Shown: positions 41,137 through 49,628 of the stretch, piece after piece
Numbering within the stretch: position 1 is the stretch's first letter
How the letters are laid out: the number at the start of each line of letters is the position of its first letter
Origin: JAKEFM01 sp035695825
GTDB taxonomy: Bacteria; Planctomycetota; UBA1135; JAKEFM01
Assembly (NCBI GenBank): GCA_035695825.1
Contig: DASRRH010000034.1
Coordinates: forward strand, 124,001-188,000
DNA: 64,000 bases
Reading direction: 5' to 3'
Program-made: the position numbers and the translations under genes
Notes under the pieces: generated by a model
Databases searched by the model: none
The model's input: only the letters and a program-made list of their open reading frames with translations
What the model was told of the DNA's origin: nothing

Positions 41137-43431
41137 GTGCGGCGTCTCGTCGGGTTTCGGATCGTTCTGGTCGCGGCGGCGGCCGTCGCGGCGGCGCTCC
41201 TCCTCGGCCGGGGACGCAGGACGAACGGCTCGACGACGGATGTGCGGACTCCCGAGGAGACGCTTGCGGCCGACGCGACGGCGCCCTCGCCGTCCTCGAG
41301 CACCCCGACCTCGCCAGAGGGAACTCGGCGCGCGCTCGCGCCTGGGGCTGGGTCATCCCGAGGGCCGCGCGGCGGATCCACGGGGATCTCCGGGGTCGTC
41401 GTCGACGGCGACACGGGGGCTCCCCGGACGACGTTCCTCGTCCGCATCGAGGACAAGACCTCGAACGAGGGGTGGCTGGCGTCGCTCTTTCGGAGCCGGA
41501 CCCCGCGCGTGCGCTCGTTCGAGGGCCCCGACGGTGCCTTCGAGATCCTCGACCTGCGAGCGGGCCTCTACGAGTTCCGGTTCGAGGCGGAAGGGTGCGT
41601 TCCCGCGACGTTCGAGGATCTCGTGCTCCGCAAGGGGAGGGTCCGAGACGGCCTTCGAGTGAAGCTCCGTCGTGCCGGAATCCTGCAGGGCATCGTGGCG
41701 GGGGAGGGCTCGGCCGCCCCGGTTGCTGGCGCGCCCGTGCGGGTAATCGAGGACGAATGGGGCTCCGTCGTCCGGGACGTCGGAGGGAAGGACCGGACCC
41801 CCACGGACCTCGACGGACGCTTCCGGATCACGATTCGGCCGGGGACGCTCCGCCTGCAGGTAAGCCACGCAGAGTTTGTCGACTGGCTCGGCGACCCCTT
41901 CGACCTCCCTCCCGGGGGAGCACGCGATGGGATCGCGGTCACGCTCCGGCGGGGGGGCGGCATCGACGGATTCGTGCGCTGCCCCGACCGATCCCCGGCC
42001 GTCGGCGGGTCGGTGTCGGCCCGCCCGGAGGACGCCCAGTCCGGCGGGTGGAAGCAGGCGAACGCCGATCCGAACGGCTACTTCCGTATCCAGGGGCTCG
42101 AAGGCGGGTCGTACGGCGTGGAAGCGTCCGCGCGGGCCCCCGGACGGGAGTGGCGAATGCGGGTGAGCGCCGCGGTCGAGGAAGGGCGGATCACGCGGGT
42201 GGAGTTCCCGGAGCCGCGGGACGGCGGGTGCACCGTCCGCGGTCGGGTGTCGAGAGGAGGGGAGCCGATCGCGGGCGCGTCGGTGGAGATCGTTTCGACG
42301 GCGGCCACCTCCGAGGGTCGAGCCATCCGACTCCCTCGCCTCGGCGACACGCAGACCTTCCACGGGCGGACGGGGAACGATGGGGCCTTCTCGATCGAGG
42401 GAGTGCCGGCAGGGAGGGCGTGGCTCCGGTTCGACCTCGAGCCATGGGGAAGGAGGGAGAAGGGAGCCTGGGTGTTTCTCTATCCGAGGGCCTTCTTCCT
42501 CGTCGTCCCCGACGCCCCCGAGTTCCACTTCGACGCGGTTCTCCCAGCGGGGGAGATCGCCGGGCGGGTCGCTCGGGCGTCCGACGGATCCCCGGCGGCC
42601 GGGGCGACGGTGTCGGCCGTCTTGCGGAGCGACCCGGATTCCCCCGACCTCTTCACGCGGGGCTCGTGCGACACGGATCCCGCGGGACGCTACTGGATCC
42701 GCGACTTCCGGCCGGGCGAGTACTTCGTCGAGGTGAACTCGGCCGGGTGGCGCGGGGGGGGACGGAGCCGCGACCCGATCGGCGAGCCGCTCGGTCGGGT
42801 CCTGCGCGGTCCGGTGACGGTCGGGGAGGGCGCGCCCGTGGTTCTCGACGTGTCCCTTCCCGAGGGAGGGAGCGCGCTTGTGAGAGTCCGCGATCCCTCG
42901 GGGCGTCCCGTTCCCCGCGCCTCCGTGGCCCTCTCCCGTTCCGATGCACCCCGTGATCCGACACTCTTCCTCCCGGGATGGGCGGAGCCGGAGCCGGGCG
43001 AGGAGGGGCTCTACCGGGCGGACGGCCTTGAGCCGGGCCTCTACTACGCGAGCGTTTCGACTCCCGGCACGGCCGTGGCCTTCACGGAATCGCGGCGCGT
43101 CGAGAGCGGAGAGGAGGCCGCGTTCGAGGTCGAACTGCGCGAGGGAACTCGCGTGCTCGTCCGAGGCGAGGACGAGGACCGGTCGCCCGTCGACCTCCCC
43201 TTCGTCGACATCGCCGACTCCGCGGGGCGCTCCTGCCTCTGTCCCCGAAGGGCCTCGGGAAGCCCGCGGTCGGAGGAGCGGCGCGGGGTCGCCGTCATTC
43301 TCGCGCCCGGGGAGTATCGGATGACGCCGCTCCAGCCGGGCCGGCGTGGAAAGACCACCGCCGTCCGGGTAGGGGCCGACTCGCCGCAGGAGGTCGTGCT
43401 CCGGCTCGAGCGCGAGGAGGCGCCGAGGTAG
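41137..43431 (+). CDS. Surface protein of carboxypeptidase-regulatory-like repeats (second locus)
   Basis: A 764-aa protein from GTG at 41137, with AAAGGA upstream. An N-terminal helix (FRIVLVAAAAVAAALLLG) and a Ser/Thr/Pro-rich linker lead to about six repeats of the CarboxypepD_reg type (for example GAFEILDLRAGLYEFRFEA, GRFRITIRPGTLRLQV, GYFRIQGLEGGSYGVEA). The segment FPEPRDGGCTVRGRV and the C-terminal end (VVLRLEREEAPR) match the protein at 15093, so they are paralogues sharing the distal half. No enzyme domain. It lies directly upstream of the sigma-factor fusion on the same strand. Confidence 0.83.
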   Translation: MRRLVGFRIVLVAAAAVAAALLLGRGRRTNGSTTDVRTPEETLAADATAPSPSSSTPTSPEGTRRALAPGAGSSRGPRGGSTGISGVVVDGDTGAPRTTFLVRIEDKTSNEGWLASLFRSRTPRVRSFEGPDGAFEILDLRAGLYEFRFEAEGCVPATFEDLVLRKGRVRDGLRVKLRRAGILQGIVAGEGSAAPVAGAPVRVIEDEWGSVVRDVGGKDRTPTDLDGRFRITIRPGTLRLQVSHAEFVDWLGDPFDLPPGGARDGIAVTLRRGGGIDGFVRCPDRSPAVGGSVSARPEDAQSGGWKQANADPNGYFRIQGLEGGSYGVEASARAPGREWRMRVSAAVEEGRITRVEFPEPRDGGCTVRGRVSRGGEPIAGASVEIVSTAATSEGRAIRLPRLGDTQTFHGRTGNDGAFSIEGVPAGRAWLRFDLEPWGRREKGAWVFLYPRAFFLVVPDAPEFHFDAVLPAGEIAGRVARASDGSPAAGATVSAVLRSDPDSPDLFTRGSCDTDPAGRYWIRDFRPGEYFVEVNSAGWRGGGRSRDPIGEPLGRVLRGPVTVGEGAPVVLDVSLPEGGSALVRVRDPSGRPVPRASVALSRSDAPRDPTLFLPGWAEPEPGEEGLYRADGLEPGLYYASVSTPGTAVAFTESRRVESGEEAAFEVELREGTRVLVRGEDEDRSPVDLPFVDIADSAGRSCLCPRRASGSPRSEERRGVAVILAPGEYRMTPLQPGRRGKTTAVRVGADSPQEVVLRLEREEAPR

Positions 43432-43502
43432 CGGAGGTCGGGTCTTTCTCTCCCTCGCCTCGGCGCCTTCTCCCGAGAGGCTCCTCGAACCGAGGATCCT
43501 GG

Positions 43503-46109
43503 ATGGGGTACCAGGCCCTCCGACCGAATCCCCCCTCCCCGGCATCTCCTCCCCGTGGAACGATGCCCCGGCCGCCTTTCCCCGTGAACCCGGAGGTCCT
43601 CCTCGCCCACGGCCGCTTCGTCCGCGGCATCGCCCGGAGCCTCCTCTTCGACGAGCACCGGGTGGAGGACGTCGTCCAGCAGACCTGGCTCGCCGCGCTC
43701 GAGAACGGGCCCTGCGAGGAGGGGAGGGTTCGGCCGTGGCTCGGAAGAGTCGCGCGGAACTTCGCCCTCCTCCTCGGCCGGCGCGAGGGACGGAGGCGCG
43801 GCCGCGAGGAGGCCGCCGCGCGTCCGGAGCTCGTCCCCTCGGCCGAGGAGATCGCGAGCCGCGAGGCGACGCGCCGGGCCGTGGTCGAGGCCGTCCTCGG
43901 CCTGCCCGAGCCCTGCCGGTCGGCGGTCCTGCTCCGCTTCTACGAGGAGATGCCGCCGCGGGAGATCGCGCGACGCCTCGGTGTCCCGGTCGAGACGATC
44001 CGGACGCGCGTCAAGCGCGGACTCCACCTCCTCCGCGAACGCCTCGGCCACGCCTACGGGGAAAACCGCAACGCCTGGTGCCTGGCGCTCGTCCCCCTCG
44101 CCGCTCCGGTGCGCACCGCCCCGCTCGGGCGCGTCCCGGTGCCCGACGGGACGGCGCCTGCGCTCCTCGCGGTGCCCGCCGGGAAGGTCGGCCTTGGCGC
44201 CGCCGCAGCCCTCGTCGCTTTCCTCGCGGTTCGTCCCGCGGCGGTCCCCGAAGGAGCCGGGGTCGGTCCGACCGGACCTCTCCTCTCGGATTCCTCCACC
44301 CCGGCGCGGGAAGACGCTCCAGCGGGGGACCGGGCCGGCGCCGCTCGAAGGCCGGCCGGTCTCGAGACGGCGGCGCTTCCGGACGGGGCTCCCGCCGAGC
44401 CCGCTCCCCGACTCCTCGCCCTCGCGGGAAGAGCGGTCGACGCGGAGGATGGGAAGCCGCTGCCGGACCTGACCCTCGAGGTGAGCGGTCCCGCGGGCGA
44501 AGTCTGCAGCGTCCGCACGGACGCGGAGGGGAACTTCCGAACCGGCGAATTGTTCCACGCCGGCGTCGCGGTGTTCCGCCACTCCCCCGATCCCGGCCAC
44601 TCCCGGTTCCAGTTCCGACAAGGAGTCGAGCCGAACCAAGTGCTCCTCCCTCCCATCGATCCGGGCACCGGTTCGCCCCGCGAGGAGGTGGTGTTCCGCG
44701 TCTCCGCGCCCGAGCAGGCCGTGGCGGCCCGCGTGCTCCGGCCGGACGGCGCTCCGGCCCCGAACGCGCGAGTCCTCCTCCTCGACTTCGACGCGGACGA
44801 GGCGCGCTGGCCGGAGCGGGTGAGGGCCGCCGAGGCGGGGGAGGACGGGCTCGCGCGCTTCGCGGTCGAGAGGGGAGGCTCGGCTTCGGGTCCCCTCAAG
44901 CTCTTCGCGGACGACCTCGAACGCGGCTGGTCGAGCGACGTCGTCGAGGTCCCCCGGGACTGGAGGGCGGGCCGCGACGCGCCGGTCCCCCTCTTCCTGC
45001 AAGAAGGCGCCGGCCTGCGGGCGCGGGCGTTGGACGAGACGGGACGACCCGTCCAGGGGGTTCGGGTCCAAGTCGTTTGGGGAGTCCTCCGGAACCCGCA
45101 TGAATCGACCTCGCGCTACTGGTTGACCGACTCGGCCGGAGAAGTCGCGATCGCGGGCCTCGCCCCCGGCTTCCACCGGGTGGAGTTCGACGACGCGCGA
45201 CGCCGGGAGGAGATCGTCCGCGGGGTCTGGAAGAGCGGAAACGAGGTCCGCCACGCGCGCGAGGTCGTCCTCGAGCGGGGCCGGGAGACCACGGTCGAGT
45301 TCCGGTTCCCTCCGGGGGAGACCGAGCTCGCGGTCGCCGGCACCGTCCTCGACGAGAAGGGCGCTCCGCTCCAGGGCCAGTACCTCTCCGTCCGCAAGGA
45401 GGGGGAGGAGGAGGAGTGGGGCGCGCGGACGGACAGCGCGGGAGCGTTCGAACTCTGGTTCCGGCCCGTTCCGCGCCTGACGATCCGCCCGTCTCGGGAG
45501 CTCGACTCCGACCGCGTCGAGCCCGAGGAGGTCACGGTCCCCTTCGGGACGCGAGACCTCGTCTTCCGGCGGACGGCCGTCATCGAGCCGCGCCGCGTCT
45601 CCTTCCGGGTCGTCGAAGCCGGGACGGGAGCGGCCGTCGAAGGGGCGGAGATCTGGCTCGTCGATCCCCGCCGCGACGAGGACGACTCCCGCGGGCGAAC
45701 CGGGCGCGATGGCTCCGTGCGTGTCGAGTTCAAGCCGCGAAAGGGGCTCCTCTGGGGCGCATGGGCCCCCGGCTTCCTCGACCGGGAGGGGCGCGTCGAG
45801 GACCTGCCTCTGCGGGACCCCGCTCCCTTCGTCCAGGTCGCCCTGCGCCGCGGGTTCGACCGGAGGTTCCTGATCTACGACGGATTCTCCCAGGAGCCGG
45901 TTCCGGGCGCGCGCATCCGGGACGCGGAGACCGGCCTCGAGCTCGCCGTCGCGGACGAGGGAGGGAGGGTCCGGCTGACAGGCCTTCCCGTCCCGAGGAC
46001 GCTGGAGGTCTCCGCCGCGGGGTACCGGGCGAAGACATGGCAGCTCGTCCAGCGACTCTCCTGGCTGGACGACGGGATCCCTCTGCCGAGAACGCGGCGT
46101 CGAGAATGA
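43503..46109 (+). CDS. ECF sigma factor fused to a membrane helix and repeat surface domain
   Basis: An 868-aa protein. Residues about 36-90 form sigma region 2 (FVRGIARSLLFDEHRVEDVVQQTWLAALE, then RPWLGRVARNFA). Residues about 125-182 form region 4 (VLGLPEPCRSAVLLRFYEEM, helix-turn-helix REIARRLGVPVETIRTRVKRG). A hydrophobic stretch at about 226-246 (AGKVGLGAAAALVAFLAVRP) is a likely transmembrane helix. Residues 270-868 hold carboxypeptidase-regulatory-like beta domains (LAGRAVDAEDGKPLPDLTLEV and others). So the DNA-binding part would be cytoplasmic and the long tail outside. No separate anti-sigma gene is nearby. An alternative ATG at 43563 would trim 20 low-complexity residues. Confidence 0.88.
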   Translation: MGYQALRPNPPSPASPPRGTMPRPPFPVNPEVLLAHGRFVRGIARSLLFDEHRVEDVVQQTWLAALENGPCEEGRVRPWLGRVARNFALLLGRREGRRRGREEAAARPELVPSAEEIASREATRRAVVEAVLGLPEPCRSAVLLRFYEEMPPREIARRLGVPVETIRTRVKRGLHLLRERLGHAYGENRNAWCLALVPLAAPVRTAPLGRVPVPDGTAPALLAVPAGKVGLGAAAALVAFLAVRPAAVPEGAGVGPTGPLLSDSSTPAREDAPAGDRAGAARRPAGLETAALPDGAPAEPAPRLLALAGRAVDAEDGKPLPDLTLEVSGPAGEVCSVRTDAEGNFRTGELFHAGVAVFRHSPDPGHSRFQFRQGVEPNQVLLPPIDPGTGSPREEVVFRVSAPEQAVAARVLRPDGAPAPNARVLLLDFDADEARWPERVRAAEAGEDGLARFAVERGGSASGPLKLFADDLERGWSSDVVEVPRDWRAGRDAPVPLFLQEGAGLRARALDETGRPVQGVRVQVVWGVLRNPHESTSRYWLTDSAGEVAIAGLAPGFHRVEFDDARRREEIVRGVWKSGNEVRHAREVVLERGRETTVEFRFPPGETELAVAGTVLDEKGAPLQGQYLSVRKEGEEEEWGARTDSAGAFELWFRPVPRLTIRPSRELDSDRVEPEEVTVPFGTRDLVFRRTAVIEPRRVSFRVVEAGTGAAVEGAEIWLVDPRRDEDDSRGRTGRDGSVRVEFKPRKGLLWGAWAPGFLDREGRVEDLPLRDPAPFVQVALRRGFDRRFLIYDGFSQEPVPGARIRDAETGLELAVADEGGRVRLTGLPVPRTLEVSAAGYRAKTWQLVQRLSWLDDGIPLPRTRRRE

Positions 46110-46152
46110 TCCCCCGAGGGGGAGCGCCGGCAGCCGCCCCGCGTTAGGCGCG

Positions 46153-46158
46153 CATAAT
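46153..46158 (+). promoter_or_regulatory. -10 box (CATAAT) before the large repeat protein gene
   Basis: CATAAT lies 32 bases before the GTG start at 46191 in the 81-base gap after the sigma fusion. There is no recognisable -35, so recognition by an alternative sigma factor is possible. Confidence 0.35.
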
Positions 46159-46190
46159 GGCGACCCGCCGCCCGTATTCACGGGCCCGTC

Positions 46191-49100
46191 GTGAGCCGCA
46201 AGCGCCTCCTCCTCGCCGCCCTCCTCTTCGCCCTCGCAGCCTCCCTGGCGCTCCTCCTCCCGGGCCGGCGCGCGGCGAAGGCGGAGGGAGAGGGGCGGAG
46301 CGGCCTCGCCGCCAGCGCCGCGGAGGTTCCTCCCGAGCCCGAAGTTCCCGCTTCCGGCGACCCACGCGGGTCGCCCGACGTTCCCCGAGGCGAAGCCGCG
46401 CCGGTCGCAGGGCCGGGCCGACTCCTCGGGAAGGTCGTCGAGAAGAGGAGCCGGGCGGCGGTTCCCGGCGCGGCCGTCCGCGTGCTCCGCGACCCGCCGG
46501 GAGCGGAGGGTCTCGCTCGCAGGCTCGAGGGGCTCGGCGGACGGACGAGGGAGAAGGAAGGGCTCGTCGCGCAGACCCGCGCCGACGAGACGGGCTCGTT
46601 CGTGCTCGAGGGGCTCGAGGAGGGGACGTTCTTCCTCGAAGCGGTCTCCGCGCGCTCCTTCAGCGCCGACTGGACGCGCGCCTCGGTCTCCGCGAAGGAG
46701 GCGGCCCCGCCGGTCGTCCTCGAGGTCGAGATCGGCGCTCGGGTCGTCGGCCGCGTGCTCGGCCGGGACGGGCCCGTTGCGGGAGCGACGGTGGAGCTTC
46801 GGCCCGGGCCGGCGAACTTCCTCGAGTTCTTCCGCGAGCGGACGTACCGCTGGCGCGAGGCGCGGACGGACGGGGAGGGGCGATTCGCGATCGACGGGGT
46901 CCCGCCGGGAGAAGGGCTGCTCCTCACCGCCCGGGCCGGGGAGTACGCCCCGACGCACGTCCGCAATCTCGAGGCGCGGGCCGGCGAGGACACGGCGATC
47001 GAGGTCCGCCTGTCGAGGGGAGGGGCCGTCGCGGGGCGCGTCCTCGACGGGTCGGGCTCTCCCATGGCGGGAGCGGAGGTGCGCGTCGCTCCGGTCGGGA
47101 TCGAGGACATGCTCGAGGCGGACTCCTTCGCGTCGGCCCCGGCGACGGCGAACGAGAAAGGGGCGTACCGGGTCTCCGGTCTCCCCGTCGGCCTCGTCGA
47201 GATCGCCGCCTCGGCGGAAGGGAGGCCGCCCACTCTGCGGCGCGGCGTGCGCATCCGGGAGGACCGCACGACCGAGGGGATCGACCTCGTCCTCGAGGAG
47301 GGGCACGCGATCGCGGGCTGCGTCGTCGACGGATCGGGCGGTCCGATCGCGGGGGCCGAGGTGCGTGCCGAGACGTTCGAGCCGCGGTTCTTCTCGATCC
47401 TCGCCCCGCACATGCTCGGCCGGAACGTCGCGCGGAGCGACGCCTCGGGCCGATTCCGGATCGCGGGCCTGACCGGCGGGGATCACGCGCTCGTCGCGAG
47501 CGCGACCGGCTTCGGGCGCGCGCGAGTCCCCGGAGTCCGGGCCGACCGGGAGGACGTCCGGGTCGTCCTCGAACCGGTGGGCTCGATCGCCGGGATCGTC
47601 CTCGACAGAGAGAGCGCGGAACCGCTCGCACGCTTCACGGTCCGCGCCCGCCCCACGCGGAGGGATTCCACGGACGGGGGGGGGCCGCGGCTCGGGCGCG
47701 GGGGACCGAGTCCCTTCGGGGGACGGGGTCCCGAAGGTGCGAGCGTCTCCCGCACCTTCGAGGCGGGCGACGGGAAGTTCGCGCTCGACGGCGTGCCGCC
47801 CGGGACGGTCGCCGTCACCGTCTCGGCCGAAGGGTTCTCGGAAGAGCGCCTCGAGGGAGTCGTCGTTCCTCCCGGCGCGACCGCGAAGGGGCTGATCGCG
47901 CGCCTCGGGAAGGGGGGGACCATCCGGGGGCTCGTCCTGCGCGGACAAGACGGCTCGCCGGTCCCCGGGGCGCGAGTCTCGGCCTCGAAAGGGGGAGAAC
48001 CCTTCGCCGGCTTCGCCACCTCGGTCGGGCTGCGGGGCTCGGGAGTCGAGTCCGACGCGGAAGGGCGCTTCGAGGTGCGAAACCTCGCGCCCGGCTTGTA
48101 CCGATTGCTCGCGAGCCACGCGGAGCTCGCCCGCGGCGAGGTCCCCGAGGTCGACGTGGGGGAGGGGAGCGTCGTCGAAGGGGTGGAGGTGCGGCTCGGG
48201 ATCGGGGGGGCGATCTTCGGCGCCGTCGCGGATCCGGAAGGCTCGCCCGTCGCGGGGAGCACGGTCCTCGCCTTCTCGCTCCCGGGAGGGGACGTCCGCC
48301 AGGCGCGCACGGACGGGGAGGGCGCGTACGAGATCCCCCTCCTCCCCGCCGGCTCCTACCAGGTGCTGACCACTCGGGCCGACGAGGACCGGACGTTCAC
48401 GAGCCTCCTCGGCCACCTCCGGTGGCGGCAGGCGACGGTCCGGGAAGGGGAGCGGGCGCGGCTCGACATCGTCGACGACTCCTCGGTCGGCTGCCGGGTG
48501 CACGGGACGGTCCTCGATGGAGGCGCCCCCGTGCCGGGGACCACGCTCTTCGTCCTCGGATCGGGAGGCGGGCCGTTCAGGCTGACGACGAAGGCCGCGG
48601 TCACCGACGAGGTCGGCGCCTACGAAATCCGCGGCCTCCCGGCGGGGACCTACACCTTCCGGGTCGGAGACTTCGGCGCCGAGAACCAGGGAGCGCGATT
48701 CGAGATCGACGTCCCCGAGGCGGCCGAGGCGACGGTGGACCTCGTCCTCCCGCGCGCGCGGATCTCCGGGCGCGTGGTCGAGGAGGAGACCGGGAAGCCC
48801 GTGCGCGGCGTCGAGGTCTCGCTCGCGAACCTCGACCGTTCGGATGGGCTGCTCTCCGGCTTCCTCGGGGAGGCGATGCGGGAACGCCAGGCCGCGGCGC
48901 GGAGCGACGCGGAGGGGAGCTTCCGGTTCGATCGCGTGACGCCGGGCCGCTACCGCCTGACGGCGCGAGTGAACTCGTTTCGGAGCAGCGAAGAAGTGGC
49001 TCTAGCGCCGGCGGCTCTCGACGAGGTCGCCGTCGGGGACGGGGAGGACCTCACGGGAGTCGAGCTCCGGATGAAGGCGGGGGCGTCGCTCCGGGGAAAG

Positions 49101-49628
49101 GTGACCGACGCTTCGGGGCGGCCCGTCCCGCTCGCGAGCGCGACCCTTGTTCCGGAGGGGGGAGAGGTGCGGCTCTTCCCCGACGCGGTGACGGACCGGG
49201 AGGGGGCCTTCCGCGCGAGCGGGCTCGCGCCGGGGCGCTACCGGGTCGTCCTCGAGGCGGAGGGGTTCGCCCGTCTCGAGGCCGAGGGAATCCTCGTCGA
49301 GGTGGGGGGGAACGCCGAGGGGGCCTACACGCTCCGCAGGGGCGCGCGCCTCCTCGTCCGCGCGGTGGACTCCTCGGGGAGGTCGGTCCGCGAGGCTCGG
49401 ATCGAGGTCCTCGACGCGGCGGGGAAGAGCGTCCGCGAACGGCCGGGGCCGGGCCGCATGCTGCGGGCGATCTTCGGCGGCGAGGACGGTTCCGGAACGG
49501 CCGAGGTGGGGAGCCTCGCCCCGGGGCGCTACCGCGTCCGCGCGACGGGGAAGGGAGGGAAGGCCGCGGAAGCGGCCGTCGACCTCGCCGAAGGGGAGGA
49601 GCGCCGGGTCGACCTCACGGTTCCCTGA
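46191..49628 (+). CDS. Large surface protein of carboxypeptidase-regulatory-like repeats
   Basis: An 1145-aa protein from GTG at 46191. The N-terminal signal or anchor is LLLAALLFALAASLALLLPG. A Glu/Pro-rich linker leads to ten or more CarboxypepD_reg-type repeats with the signature 'T..G.F.l.gl..G.y' (GRFAIDGVPPGEGLLLTA, GAYRVSGLPVGLVEIAA, GRFEVRNLAPGLYRLLA, GAFRASGLAPGRYRVVLEA). The segment VGCRVHGTVLDGG is the counterpart of GGCTVKGRV in the other paralogues. Its 3' end overlaps the convergent peptidase gene by 14 bases. Likely an extracytoplasmic structural or adhesive protein; possibly controlled by the adjacent sigma fusion (inference). Confidence 0.83.
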   Translation: MSRKRLLLAALLFALAASLALLLPGRRAAKAEGEGRSGLAASAAEVPPEPEVPASGDPRGSPDVPRGEAAPVAGPGRLLGKVVEKRSRAAVPGAAVRVLRDPPGAEGLARRLEGLGGRTREKEGLVAQTRADETGSFVLEGLEEGTFFLEAVSARSFSADWTRASVSAKEAAPPVVLEVEIGARVVGRVLGRDGPVAGATVELRPGPANFLEFFRERTYRWREARTDGEGRFAIDGVPPGEGLLLTARAGEYAPTHVRNLEARAGEDTAIEVRLSRGGAVAGRVLDGSGSPMAGAEVRVAPVGIEDMLEADSFASAPATANEKGAYRVSGLPVGLVEIAASAEGRPPTLRRGVRIREDRTTEGIDLVLEEGHAIAGCVVDGSGGPIAGAEVRAETFEPRFFSILAPHMLGRNVARSDASGRFRIAGLTGGDHALVASATGFGRARVPGVRADREDVRVVLEPVGSIAGIVLDRESAEPLARFTVRARPTRRDSTDGGGPRLGRGGPSPFGGRGPEGASVSRTFEAGDGKFALDGVPPGTVAVTVSAEGFSEERLEGVVVPPGATAKGLIARLGKGGTIRGLVLRGQDGSPVPGARVSASKGGEPFAGFATSVGLRGSGVESDAEGRFEVRNLAPGLYRLLASHAELARGEVPEVDVGEGSVVEGVEVRLGIGGAIFGAVADPEGSPVAGSTVLAFSLPGGDVRQARTDGEGAYEIPLLPAGSYQVLTTRADEDRTFTSLLGHLRWRQATVREGERARLDIVDDSSVGCRVHGTVLDGGAPVPGTTLFVLGSGGGPFRLTTKAAVTDEVGAYEIRGLPAGTYTFRVGDFGAENQGARFEIDVPEAAEATVDLVLPRARISGRVVEEETGKPVRGVEVSLANLDRSDGLLSGFLGEAMRERQAAARSDAEGSFRFDRVTPGRYRLTARVNSFRSSEEVALAPAALDEVAVGDGEDLTGVELRMKAGASLRGKVTDASGRPVPLASATLVPEGGEVRLFPDAVTDREGAFRASGLAPGRYRVVLEAEGFARLEAEGILVEVGGNAEGAYTLRRGARLLVRAVDSSGRSVREARIEVLDAAGKSVRERPGPGRMLRAIFGGEDGSGTAEVGSLAPGRYRVRATGKGGKAAEAAVDLAEGEERRVDLTVP

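Noticed and set aside
43044..48503. A 1819-codon open frame on the minus strand across the sigma fusion and surface genes
   Set aside because: It is antisense to three well-supported plus-strand genes, and its translation is low-complexity Arg/Pro/Glu/Asp without any domain. Long antisense frames are expected at this GC content.
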